This document shows positions 7,585-15,868 of a DNA stretch of 22,232 nucleotides, one piece after another. The notes under the pieces were generated by a model. The model saw nothing but the letters and a program-made list of their open reading frames with translations. It ran no database searches and was not told the DNA's origin. Source of the DNA: Desulfobacterales bacterium S5133MH16 (lineage in GTDB: Bacteria; Desulfobacterota; Desulfobacteria; Desulfobacterales; UBA11574); assembly GCA_001751005.1 (NCBI GenBank), contig MAXL01000285.1, positions 1 to 22,232 of the forward strand. Direction: 5' to 3'. Position 1 is the stretch's first letter, and each line of letters begins with the position of its first letter. Both the position numbers and the translations under genes were made by a program.

Positions 7585-9438
7585 ATGGCAAAATTAGAGA
7601 ATAGAGAAGCACTTAAAAATTTACGAAATTCACTTCAAGCCAAGTTTCAGGAAAGTAAAAAGAAATTGATTTCACTGTGTGCGGGTTCGGGCTGCGGCGC
7701 CTATGGTACGGCAAAAGTGCATGAAAAACTCATGGCGGAGCTGGCCGAGCAGGGATTGGAAAATGAAGTGGAAGTAAAGCTTTCGGGATGTCACGGTTTT
7801 TGTGAGAAGGGGCCGATCATGGTCATCCATCCCGAAGGTATTTTTTATCCCCAGGTACAAGAGCAACACATTCCCGAGATTGTTGAACATACGGTAAAGA
7901 ACGGGGAGTTGGTCAAATCATTGATTTTCAAAGATCCTGCCACGAAAAAGAAAATCATCCATGAAAAGGATGTCCCTTTTTATAAGCTCCAAAAGAGAAT
8001 CATTTTCGGCAATAACGGTATCATCGACCCTACGAACATCCAAGATTATTTGTCGGTGGGTGGTTATGCGGCATTGGAGAAAGTCCTTTTCGATATGTCG
8101 CCGGAAAAAATTATCGATGAAGTCAAAGAATCGGGGTTAAGGGGTCGGGGCGGCGGCGGATTTTCCACGGGAATCAAGTGGGCATCCTGCCGGAAACATG
8201 AAGGCGAACGGTATGTTATCTGCAATGCAGACGAGGGCGATCCTGGCGCTTATATGGATCGCAGCCTTTTAGAAGGCAATCCCCATAGCGTTCTGGAGGG
8301 GATGATCATTGGTGCTTTTGCTATTGGATCTAATGAAGGATATGTTTATGTGCGCCATGAATATCCGCTGGCGGTAAAAAACTTTTCAATGGCATTGGAG
8401 TCGGCCAGAGAATTGGGGCTTTTGGGTAAAAATATTCTCGGCACCGGGTTTGATCTTGACATTTTTATCAGTCGCGGTGGCGGCGCTTTTGTCTGTGGTG
8501 AATCCACCGCCTTGATGGCATCTTTGGAAGGCAACCCCGGACTGCCCCGTGCCAAATATATTCATACCGTGGAGAAAGGCTTTCGACAAAACCCGTCCCT
8601 GCTCAATAATGTGGAAACCTGGGCAAATGTGCCGGTGATTATCAATAATGGTGCAGATTGGTATGCTTCCATCGGCACCGAAGGCAGTAAAGGAACCAAA
8701 ATATTTTCTCTTGTGGGAAAGGTGATGAATACGGGTCTTGTGGAAGTCCCCATGGGAACCAGTTTGCGTACCATTATTTTTGACATTGGCGGTGGTATTC
8801 TTAAAAAGAAAAAATTTAAAGCCGTTCAAACCGGTGGTCCGTCAGGGGGATGTATTCCGGAAAAACATTTGGATTTGGGCATCGATTTTGATGAACTGAC
8901 TAAAGTGGGCTCCATGATGGGATCCGGTGGCATGATTGTTATGGATCAAGACACCTGCATGGTGGATATATCCCGCTATTTTGTTGAATTTTTAAAAGAT
9001 GAATCCTGTGGTCAGTGCAATCCCTGCCGGGAGGGCCTTAAACAGATGCTGGATGTTCTGAATAGAATCTGTGAAGGGAACGGCAGGGAGGGCGATATTG
9101 AGATCCTTGAAGAACTGGGCGGTATGATGCAGAAATTTTCTTTGTGTGGTTTGGGGACCTCGTCGCCAAATCCGGTTCAGTCAACCATACGCTATTTCCG
9201 CGATGAATATGTGGCCCATATCAAAGACAAAAAATGCCAGGCCGGTGTTTGCAAACCGCTCTTTTATTATGAAATTGATCCGGAACTGTGTAACGGCTGC
9301 ACCCTGTGTGCCAAAAGATGTCCGGAGGAGGCCATTACCGGCAAAAAGAAAGAGCTTCACGAATTGAACCAGGATAAATGTATCAAGTGCGGCATTTGTT
9401 ATGACGTTTGCAAGTTTAATGCTATTGCTATCAGGTAG
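7585..9438 (+). CDS. NuoF/HydB/HndC-like NAD(H)-binding flavoprotein with extra ferredoxin domains
   Basis: A 617-aa NAD(H) oxidoreductase subunit of HydB/HndC layout. Residues about 28-110 are a thioredoxin-like [2Fe-2S] domain (C32, C37, C69, C73). The central NuoF fold has the FMN loop GLRGRGGGGF (184-193), the ICNADEGDPGAYMDR segment (212-226), the NAD-site segment GGGAFVCGESTAL (298-310) and the [4Fe-4S] ligands C475, C478, C481, C521. The tail carries two more [4Fe-4S] clusters (569/572/575/579 and 599/602/605/609) ending in a typical ferredoxin. Such subunits carry FMN and exchange electrons with NAD(H), and in some complexes are the bifurcating site. GGAGG lies 12 nt upstream of ATG 7585. 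Expected partners are NuoE before it and the NuoG/HdrA hybrid after it. Confidence 0.94.
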   Translation: MAKLENREALKNLRNSLQAKFQESKKKLISLCAGSGCGAYGTAKVHEKLMAELAEQGLENEVEVKLSGCHGFCEKGPIMVIHPEGIFYPQVQEQHIPEIVEHTVKNGELVKSLIFKDPATKKKIIHEKDVPFYKLQKRIIFGNNGIIDPTNIQDYLSVGGYAALEKVLFDMSPEKIIDEVKESGLRGRGGGGFSTGIKWASCRKHEGERYVICNADEGDPGAYMDRSLLEGNPHSVLEGMIIGAFAIGSNEGYVYVRHEYPLAVKNFSMALESARELGLLGKNILGTGFDLDIFISRGGGAFVCGESTALMASLEGNPGLPRAKYIHTVEKGFRQNPSLLNNVETWANVPVIINNGADWYASIGTEGSKGTKIFSLVGKVMNTGLVEVPMGTSLRTIIFDIGGGILKKKKFKAVQTGGPSGGCIPEKHLDLGIDFDELTKVGSMMGSGGMIVMDQDTCMVDISRYFVEFLKDESCGQCNPCREGLKQMLDVLNRICEGNGREGDIEILEELGGMMQKFSLCGLGTSSPNPVQSTIRYFRDEYVAHIKDKKCQAGVCKPLFYYEIDPELCNGCTLCAKRCPEEAITGKKKELHELNQDKCIKCGICYDVCKFNAIAIR

Positions 9439-9478
9439 CCAAAGCTATGCATAAAATAACCATTAGAAGGTTAACCCC

Positions 9479-12400
9479 ATGATCACTTTTATACTCAATG
9501 GTAAAGAAGTTCAGGGACAAGAAGGCGAATATCTCCTTCAGGTGGCTGAAAGATACGGTGTCGAAATACCGACCCTTTGTCACCATAAAGCACTGGAACC
9601 GGCTGGCATGTGCCGTCTTTGCACTGTGGAAATGCACTACGGCGGGCGAGTTCGTTACGTTACTGCATGCAACTATCCCATATGGGAAGGCATGGAGATT
9701 AAAACCGACACCAGGACAGTGCACGAGGGACGTAAACTAATCGTTGAATTGTTGCTGGCCCGCTGCCCGGATGTGCCGATGCTTCAGGAATTATCCAAAA
9801 AATACGGCATTAAAGCGCCGCGTTTCAAAACAGAAGACGATACTTGTATTCTTTGTGGGCTCTGCACCAGGATTTGCGAAAGGATGGGCAACAGTGCTAT
9901 CACGCTGACCGGACGCGGATTGGATATGAAAGTCGACACCCCCTTCCATATTCAAACCGATGCCTGTATTGCCTGTGGGGCATGCGCCATGGTTTGTCCA
10001 ACCGGACATATCACCAAGGAAAAAATTCAAGCCCATGTTTCAAAACACGAGTTAATACCAATTCCCTCTGAATATGATATGGGGCTCGTGGGTCGCAAAC
10101 CCATCTATGTGCCATATGCCCAGGCGGTTCCCAACACTCCGGTCATTGACCGTGACAGGTGCGTCCATTTCAAAACCGGCGGTTGTAAAATCTGCACCGA
10201 GTTTTGCGGAGTAAATGCCATTGACCATATGCAGAAAGATGAGATTGTGGAACTCGATGTCGGATCGATTATCATAGCCCCCGGCACGCAGGCCTTTGAT
10301 CCTGCGGTTCACGATACTTTCGGCTATACGAAAAACCCCAATATTGTGACCAGCCTTGAATTCGAAAGGATCCTCTCGGCTTCCGGTCCCTATGGCGGTC
10401 ATCTGGTCCGGCCGTCGGATGGTAAAGAACCGGAAAAGATTGCCTGGCTGCAATGCATCGGATCCCGGGATGAACACCTGGGCGCCCAGGGGTATTGCTC
10501 CGGAGTCTGTTGTACCTACGCCATCAAGGAAGCCATGCTGGCCAAGGAACACAGCAAGGGAGATCTGGACACCGCCGTTTTTTATATCGATATGCGCACC
10601 CATGGAAAAGACTTTGAAAGATATTACAACCGTGCCAAAGATGAGATGGGGGTTCGCTTCATCAAGTCCAAGATCACCAACGTTACTCCCAATGATAAAG
10701 CCGGAATGCAAGTCATCCGATACGTGGATGAGTCCGGCAGAAGAATTGACGAAGAATTTGATATCGTGGTCCTGTCCGTGGGTCTGATGGCAACTAAGGA
10801 AGGAACAGAACTGGCTCAGAGATTAGGCGTTGATCTGGACCACTATAACTTTGCCCGTACCAGCAGTTTCGAACCCGTGGAAAGTTCCATGCCCGGCATT
10901 TACGTCTGCGGCGCCTTTGAAGCGCCCAAGGATATTCCGGCTTCGGTGATCGATTCCAGTGCCGCAGCCGGTATGGCAGGGAGCAAGCTGGCCGAATCCC
11001 GCTGGTCCCTGACGCAAACCAAAGAAACACCCGACGAGATTGATGTGCGGGGAGAATCCCCGCGCATAGGCGTATTTGTCTGCCGTTGCGGCACCAACAT
11101 AGCCGGCTTCTTAGGAGTTCCGGAGGTGGTCGAATATGCTAAAACCTTGCCGAATGTTTTTTATGTCGAAGATAATCTTTTCAGTTGCAGCCAGGACACC
11201 CAGGAAAAAATAACCCAGGTAATTAAAGAACAAAAATTGAATCGGGTTGTTGTGGCTGCATGCACACCACGAACTCACGAACCCCTTTTCCAGGAAACGG
11301 TGCTAAATGCAGGTATAAACAAATACCTTTTTGAAATGGCCAACATCCGCAATCAATGTTCCTGGGTACACACCAAAGAAAGAGAAGCGGCCACTGAAAA
11401 AGCCAAAGACCTTGTACGCATGGCCGTATCCAAAGTAGGCCTGTTAGAACCTCTGTACGACCCTGAAATAGAAATGAACCCTTCCGCCCTGGTCATTGGC
11501 GGCGGTCTTGCCGGAATTACCGCTGTCAATAATCTGGCACAGCAGGGCTATTTCACATATCTGATCGAAAAAAGCGATGTCCTTGGCGGACAGGCTTTAA
11601 ACCTTTACGAAACCTGGCAGGGCGAAGATGTTCAGAAAAAGCTGGCCGGAATTATTAAGGAGGCGGAATCTGACAAAAATATCAACATACTGACCAACAC
11701 CCAAATAAAAGAGGTGAGTGGTTTTGTGGGTAATTTTCAAACAACGGTTGAAACAATGGGCAAAGAGCAGGTCATAGAACACGGTGTGGCGATCATTGCC
11801 ACGGGCGCTCAAGAGTTCAAACCGGATCAATATCTTTATGGTGAAGATCCACTGATTTTAACCGGTCTGGAGCTGAATCGCAAATTTATTGATGATAATC
11901 TATCGTTAAATGAGATCCATACCGCCGCCTTTATCCAGTGTGTGGGCTCACGGATCAAAGAAAGACCGTATTGCTCCAAAGTGTGTTGTACGCATTCCGT
12001 AAAAAATGCACTTAAATTAAAACAGTTAAAGCCTGAAATGGATGTGTTTATTATTTACAGGGATATGCGCACCTATGGACTGCGTGAGGATCTGTATCGT
12101 GAGGCCCGTGCCAAAGGCATTGCCTTTATTCACTATGACTTTAGCAAAGAATTAACCGTTTCAAAAAATCAAAACGGTCTTAATGTCAGGTGTACCAGCT
12201 ATGTGCTGCAACGTGAAGTTGAAATAAGGCCGGACCTGCTGGTCCTTGCAACCCCGATTGTGCCGCCTCGGGAAAATCCTGTTGCCTCGCTTTTCAAGGT
12301 GCCGGTGAATGAAGACGGTTTTTTTGTCGAGGCCCATGTCAAACTCCAGCCTTTAGAGTTTGCCACAAAAGGGGTGTTTGTCTGTGGTCTGGCCCATTCG

Positions 12401-12721
12401 CCAAAACCGGTTGACGAGGCCATCACTCAGGGTCTGGGGGCAGCGTCACGCGCGGCTACCCTTTTATCCCAGAAGAAGGTCCTTGGCAATGCTATCATCT
12501 CCAGCATCAATACACAGTTTTGCAGGGGCTGTCAGAAATGCATGGCGGTCTGCCCGTATCAGGCCATCAACTTTCTTAAAGACCGTGGCATTTGTGAAGT
12601 AAACCCGGCGGTTTGCACAGGCTGCGGCTCGTGTGCCGTAGCTTGTCCCACAGGTGCGGCTGATATTTTCCACTTTGATGATCAGGAAGTGCTGACCATG
12701 GTGAAAGCAGCATTTAATTGA
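9479..12721 (+). CDS. NuoG-like N-terminus fused to HdrA modules (1080 aa)
   Basis: A multidomain iron-sulfur flavoprotein. Residues 1-80 are a NuoG/HydA-type [2Fe-2S] ferredoxin (C34, C45, C48, C64); two [4Fe-4S] sets follow (123/126/129/133 and 163/166/169/173), but the NuoG His-Cys3 motif is absent (the expected segment near 93-110 has no HxxxCxxC pattern). From about 225 it becomes the second half of an HdrA module (C228, C236, C239, C243; SLEFERILSASGPYGGH; WLQCIGSRD), then from about 527 a second HdrA-like unit with FAD fold VIGGGLAG near 671-678, FIQCVGSR and a two-cluster ferredoxin tail (1015/1018/1021/1025, 1046/1049/1052/1056). AGAAGG at 9465-9470 supports the start. It probably wires NuoEF to HdrA chemistry. 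No in-frame UGA: the module with the NDCxxC/U motif has been replaced by the NuoG part. Confidence 0.9.
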   Translation: MITFILNGKEVQGQEGEYLLQVAERYGVEIPTLCHHKALEPAGMCRLCTVEMHYGGRVRYVTACNYPIWEGMEIKTDTRTVHEGRKLIVELLLARCPDVPMLQELSKKYGIKAPRFKTEDDTCILCGLCTRICERMGNSAITLTGRGLDMKVDTPFHIQTDACIACGACAMVCPTGHITKEKIQAHVSKHELIPIPSEYDMGLVGRKPIYVPYAQAVPNTPVIDRDRCVHFKTGGCKICTEFCGVNAIDHMQKDEIVELDVGSIIIAPGTQAFDPAVHDTFGYTKNPNIVTSLEFERILSASGPYGGHLVRPSDGKEPEKIAWLQCIGSRDEHLGAQGYCSGVCCTYAIKEAMLAKEHSKGDLDTAVFYIDMRTHGKDFERYYNRAKDEMGVRFIKSKITNVTPNDKAGMQVIRYVDESGRRIDEEFDIVVLSVGLMATKEGTELAQRLGVDLDHYNFARTSSFEPVESSMPGIYVCGAFEAPKDIPASVIDSSAAAGMAGSKLAESRWSLTQTKETPDEIDVRGESPRIGVFVCRCGTNIAGFLGVPEVVEYAKTLPNVFYVEDNLFSCSQDTQEKITQVIKEQKLNRVVVAACTPRTHEPLFQETVLNAGINKYLFEMANIRNQCSWVHTKEREAATEKAKDLVRMAVSKVGLLEPLYDPEIEMNPSALVIGGGLAGITAVNNLAQQGYFTYLIEKSDVLGGQALNLYETWQGEDVQKKLAGIIKEAESDKNINILTNTQIKEVSGFVGNFQTTVETMGKEQVIEHGVAIIATGAQEFKPDQYLYGEDPLILTGLELNRKFIDDNLSLNEIHTAAFIQCVGSRIKERPYCSKVCCTHSVKNALKLKQLKPEMDVFIIYRDMRTYGLREDLYREARAKGIAFIHYDFSKELTVSKNQNGLNVRCTSYVLQREVEIRPDLLVLATPIVPPRENPVASLFKVPVNEDGFFVEAHVKLQPLEFATKGVFVCGLAHSPKPVDEAITQGLGAASRAATLLSQKKVLGNAIISSINTQFCRGCQKCMAVCPYQAINFLKDRGICEVNPAVCTGCGSCAVACPTGAADIFHFDDQEVLTMVKAAFN

Positions 12722-12736
12722 AAGAGGATTTACTTT

Positions 12737-13156
12737 ATGTCTGAAGAATTTAATCCAAAGATCATTACTTTTGCGTGTAATTGGTGTGCCTATTCGGCCG
12801 CTGACCTGGCAGGTGTAAGCCGTCTTCAATATCCACCCAATATGAGGATTATACGGGTAATGTGTTCCGGTCGGGTAAACCCTAATTTTATTCTTGAAGC
12901 CTTTAATTTAGGTGCCGACGGCGTACTGGTTGCCGGATGACATATGGGCGACTGTCATTACCTGGATGGTAATGTAAAGGCTGAAAAGATGTTTAAAATG
13001 ACGCAGGAGCTGGTCAGGATACTCGGTATTGACCTGGCAAGGTTGCGTCTTGAATGGGTTTCTTCGGCAGAAGGCGGGCGTTTTGCTGAGATTGCCAGAG
13101 AATTTACCGAGCAGATAAAATCACTGGGACCGTCCTCCTTGAAACAGGCGGCCTGA
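12737..13156 (+). CDS. MvhD-type [2Fe-2S] subunit with selenocysteine at residue 68
   Basis: Reading UGA 12938-12940 as selenocysteine gives a 139-aa MvhD/VhuD/BamF-like protein (hydrogenase iron-sulfur subunit family). Cluster ligands are C14 and C17 (ACNWCAYS), C43 (VMCSGR) and U68/C73 in GUHMGDCHYLDGN, where most relatives have GCHxGDCHY. Homology continues without a break after the UGA, up to the typical C-terminal helix ending near SLGPS. In methanogens MvhD links hydrogenase or formate dehydrogenase to HdrA through a [2Fe-2S] cluster; here it sits between the NuoG/HdrA hybrid (15-nt gap) and the HdrC-HdrB fusion. VhuD of Methanococcales and BamF of Geobacter are selenoprotein precedents, recalled from the literature. 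ORF callers will split it at 12940. Confidence 0.9.
12956..12974 (+). promoter_or_regulatory. SECIS-like hairpin of MvhD-1
   Basis: Fifteen nt after UGA 12938-12940, CAUUACC (12956-12962) pairs perfectly over 7 bp with GGUAAUG (12968-12974), with a UGGAU loop. Distance and size fit a bacterial SECIS; the coding constraint is met because the segment also encodes the conserved CHYLDGN. Confidence 0.66.
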
Positions 13157-13185
13157 CAAAGGCTCAGAAAAATTGAGGCATTGAT

Positions 13186-14313
13186 ATGACTGCAATAGCC
13201 GATTTGATAAACACCACAAAAACCTATTACTGCCTTGACTGCGGGGTATGCACCGGAAGCTGCCCGGTTTCCAGGGTTTTCCCGGAATTTTCACCCAGGC
13301 AGATTATTGAGCGCTCTCTTTATGATCTTGAGGAGCTTTCAGACCATACTATTTGGAGCTGCCTGACCTGCGCCCAGTGCAGTGTCCGCTGCCCGGCGGA
13401 CATTAATTTTCCTGAATTTATCCGCTTGATGCGCGAACAAGCCCATTTTGTGGGATTCGACGGCGTCCCGGCCCACAATGGGATGCTTCAAACCATTATG
13501 TCCATCCAGACCAAGGATGTTCAACAAAATCGCCTCTTTTGGATCGAAGATGGGAAAACAAAAGAAACCGGTGACGTTTTCTATTTTGTGGGATGCAGAC
13601 CCTATTTTGACATTATTTTCCGGGATATCGATGCAGGATCGATCACGGGTGCTCAGAACGTGCTGAAGATCCTCAACGCCTGTGGGGTGGAACCGGTGGT
13701 CAGCAATAATGAACGGTGTTGCGGCCACGATGCACTCTGGAATGGAAACGAAGAAAAGTTCAAGCAACTTGCTCGATTGAATTTGGATCTGATCAGTTCA
13801 TCGGGCGCCAAACAGGTAATTTTTAGTTGCCCGGAAGGATATCACACGTTTAAAAATTTTTATCCCAAGTATTTTGGCGAACTCGATTTTAAACCGGTCC
13901 ATATCCTCGATTTTTTGGCAGACAAACTCAACGAGGGTGTGATTCAGCTTGAAGGACCCGGCGAAGAAGTCGTTACCTTTCATGATCCCTGTCGTCTGGG
14001 AAGGCTGGCAGGCATTTACGATGCGCCCCGCAAGATTCTGGAAACTATCCCCGGAATTGAACTTAAAGAAATGCCCCGCTCCAGGGAGAATGGTATCTGC
14101 TGCGGAACTTCCGGCTGGATGAACTGTTCCAGCTGTTCCAAAGAAATTCAGTTGCAGCGCCTTAAGGAGGCCGGCGACACCGGCGCAGGGACCATAATAA
14201 CGGCCTGTCCCAAATGCCAGATTCATTTCAGATGTGCCAAGGCCGCCTTTGACCTGGATATAGAAATTACGGATCTGTATGATCTTGTAGCAGATCGATT
14301 GAAGACTGAATAA
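13186..14313 (+). CDS. HdrD/BamD-like HdrC-HdrB fusion protein
   Basis: A soluble 375-aa protein joining an HdrC ferredoxin to HdrB-type CCG domains. The N-terminus has two [4Fe-4S] sets (C16/C19/C22/C26 and C59/C62/C65/C69). The first CCG domain keeps C137, C178-C179 and C215; the second has C269 (HDPCRLGR), C305-C306 (ICCGTSG), C314, C317, C341 and C344. Two extra cysteines, C314 and C317 (NCSSC), sit just after the second CCG turn. HdrD and BamD show the same fusion; the CCG part would hold noncubane clusters as the electron exit or disulfide site. It lies 29 nt after MvhD-1 with a GAGG before ATG 13186, and 21 nt before the Sec-HdrA, an order that parallels the BamDEF set. The substrate cannot be read from sequence. 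Confidence 0.9.
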   Translation: MTAIADLINTTKTYYCLDCGVCTGSCPVSRVFPEFSPRQIIERSLYDLEELSDHTIWSCLTCAQCSVRCPADINFPEFIRLMREQAHFVGFDGVPAHNGMLQTIMSIQTKDVQQNRLFWIEDGKTKETGDVFYFVGCRPYFDIIFRDIDAGSITGAQNVLKILNACGVEPVVSNNERCCGHDALWNGNEEKFKQLARLNLDLISSSGAKQVIFSCPEGYHTFKNFYPKYFGELDFKPVHILDFLADKLNEGVIQLEGPGEEVVTFHDPCRLGRLAGIYDAPRKILETIPGIELKEMPRSRENGICCGTSGWMNCSSCSKEIQLQRLKEAGDTGAGTIITACPKCQIHFRCAKAAFDLDIEITDLYDLVADRLKTE

Positions 14314-14334
14314 GAGATGAGAAGGAAGTCAATT

Positions 14335-15855
14335 ATGATCAAAGACGTACTTGTTGTTGGAGGAGGGATTGCCGGAATCCAGGCATCCCTGGACCTTGCC
14401 GATATGGGCATTAAGGTTCACATGGTGGAGAAGCTGCCCAGCATCGGCGGCAAGATGGCTCAGCTGGATAAAACTTTTCCCACCAACGATTGTGCCATCT
14501 GAATCCTCTCGCCCAAGATGCTGGATGTCGGTCGACATTCCAATATAGCACTTCTGGCCTACAGTGAAGTGGAGAAAGTAGACGGTCAGGCAGGGAATTT
14601 CAAGGTCACGGTGCGCAGGAAAAGACGTTACGTAGACGAAGACAAGTGCACCGGCTGCGGTGCCTGTGCCGAAAAATGTCCCACCATGGTACCGGATGCC
14701 TTCAATGAAGGTTTGGGTAGTCGCAGTGCCATTTACAGCTATTTTGCCCAGGGCATCCCCTCCACCCATACCATTGACCCCGACTTTTGTCGCCAGTTGA
14801 AAGGCAAAAAATGCGGGATCTGTGAAAAGGTTTGTCAGGCTGACGCCATAAATTTTGATCAGGAAGATAAGATCATGGAACTCTCTGTTGGAGCCATTAT
14901 CATCGCGGTTGGCTACGACGTTTTTGATCCGTCACAGATTCCCGAATACCGGTACCGGGAAATCCAGAATGTGGTCACAGCAATTGAATTCGAAAGGCTT
15001 TTGAGTGCCAGCGGGCCCACTGAAGGCCACCTGGATCGTCCCTCGGATCGCGCTGTTGAAGCCGAGATTGCAGGGTTTGAAAAGAATTTAAAGAAATCTG
15101 AACGAACCCTCGAGAAACTTGAAAAAAAATATGACGAAGCTTCTGCTCAATTTTATGATAAATACCAGCAAGGTCAATATCAGGACGATGAGGATCGTAA
15201 AAAGTGGGCCGACCGGTATGCGGCATATCTAACTATCACGAAATCTCTCGACGACCTGAAAAACAAGGCCGAAAGTTTTACCGTTGCCAAACGGCTGGCC
15301 TTTATACAGTGTGTGGGATCCCGTGATTTTCGGTTTTATCCGTTCTGTTCAGGTTACTGCTGTATGCACTCCATTAAGGAAGCCATTATCGCGCATGAGC
15401 ATGAACCGGAGACCACATCCACCATCTTCGGCATGGACATCAGAGCGGTCAGCAAAGGATTTGAAGAGTACAAAATACGCGGCGGCAATCATTCGAATAT
15501 TACTTATGTTCGCGGCCGGGTCAGCGAAATCATGGGGGGACCTGGGAATAATCCGGTTGTAATTTATGAAGATACGCAAAAACGGCAGGTAGAAAGCCAG
15601 GAATTCGACATGGTGATTCTGGCGACCGCATGCGCGCCAACCAAGGGAATTGTTGAGCTGGCCAAGATTTTCGGAGTCGAACTGGATGAATACAACTTCA
15701 TCAGGACCAGCCCTCTTTCACCGGTGGACACCACCATACCGGGCATCTTTGTCTGTGGCTGTGCTGAGTCGCCTATGGATGTTCCGGAATCTGTGGCCCA
15801 GGCTTCCAGCGCAGCCGAACGTGCAGCTGAAATTGCCTTTCAACCGAATTTATAA
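14335..15855 (+). CDS. hdrA: HdrA N-terminal half with selenocysteine at residue 56 and a coiled-coil insertion
   Basis: Reading UGA 14500-14502 as Sec yields a 506-aa HdrA module. It starts with the FAD fold (VVGGGIAG, 7-14), then TFPTNDCAI-U56-ILSPK; U56 replaces the conserved cysteine of the HdrA NDCxxC motif, as in Methanococcus HdrA. Next come ferredoxin ligands C105/C108/C111/C115 and C152/C160/C163/C167, then VTAIEFERLLSASGP and, from about 320, FIQCVGSRD, CSGYCC and the C-terminal FAD-site segment (IFVCGCAESP). Between RPSD (about 238) and FIQCVGSRD there is a highly charged segment of some 75-80 residues absent from the hybrid protein at 9479. ATG 14335 is preferred over ATG 14317 because AAGGAAG lies 6-7 nt before it. 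The C-terminal half is encoded separately just downstream. Confidence 0.91.
14522..14542 (+). promoter_or_regulatory. SECIS-like hairpin of the Sec-HdrA
   Basis: Nineteen nt after UGA 14500-14502, UGGAUGUC (14522-14529) pairs with GACAUUCCA (14534-14542) over 8 bp with one bulged U at 14538, closing a GGUC loop. A GU-containing apical loop and a bulged stem are hallmarks of the bacterial SECIS. It is the most convincing of the four here. Confidence 0.7.
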
Positions 15856-15868
15856 AAGGAGAAAGCCG

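Noticed and set aside
10052..10711. 219-codon minus-strand reading frame opposite the NuoG/HdrA gene (and similar long antisense frames at 15962-16687)
   Set aside because: They lie fully inside well-supported genes on the other strand and show no recognisable domain.
14317..14502. 61-codon ORF ending at UGA, and separate starts at 14518, 12944 and 17788 after the UGAs
   Set aside because: Conserved family sequence runs through each UGA in the same frame and each has a downstream hairpin; these are parts of single selenoprotein genes.
15650..15868. ATG 15650 as start of the HdrA C-module
   Set aside because: It overlaps the preceding gene by about 200 nt in another frame, has no homology there, and TTG 15869 has a strong ribosome-binding site.
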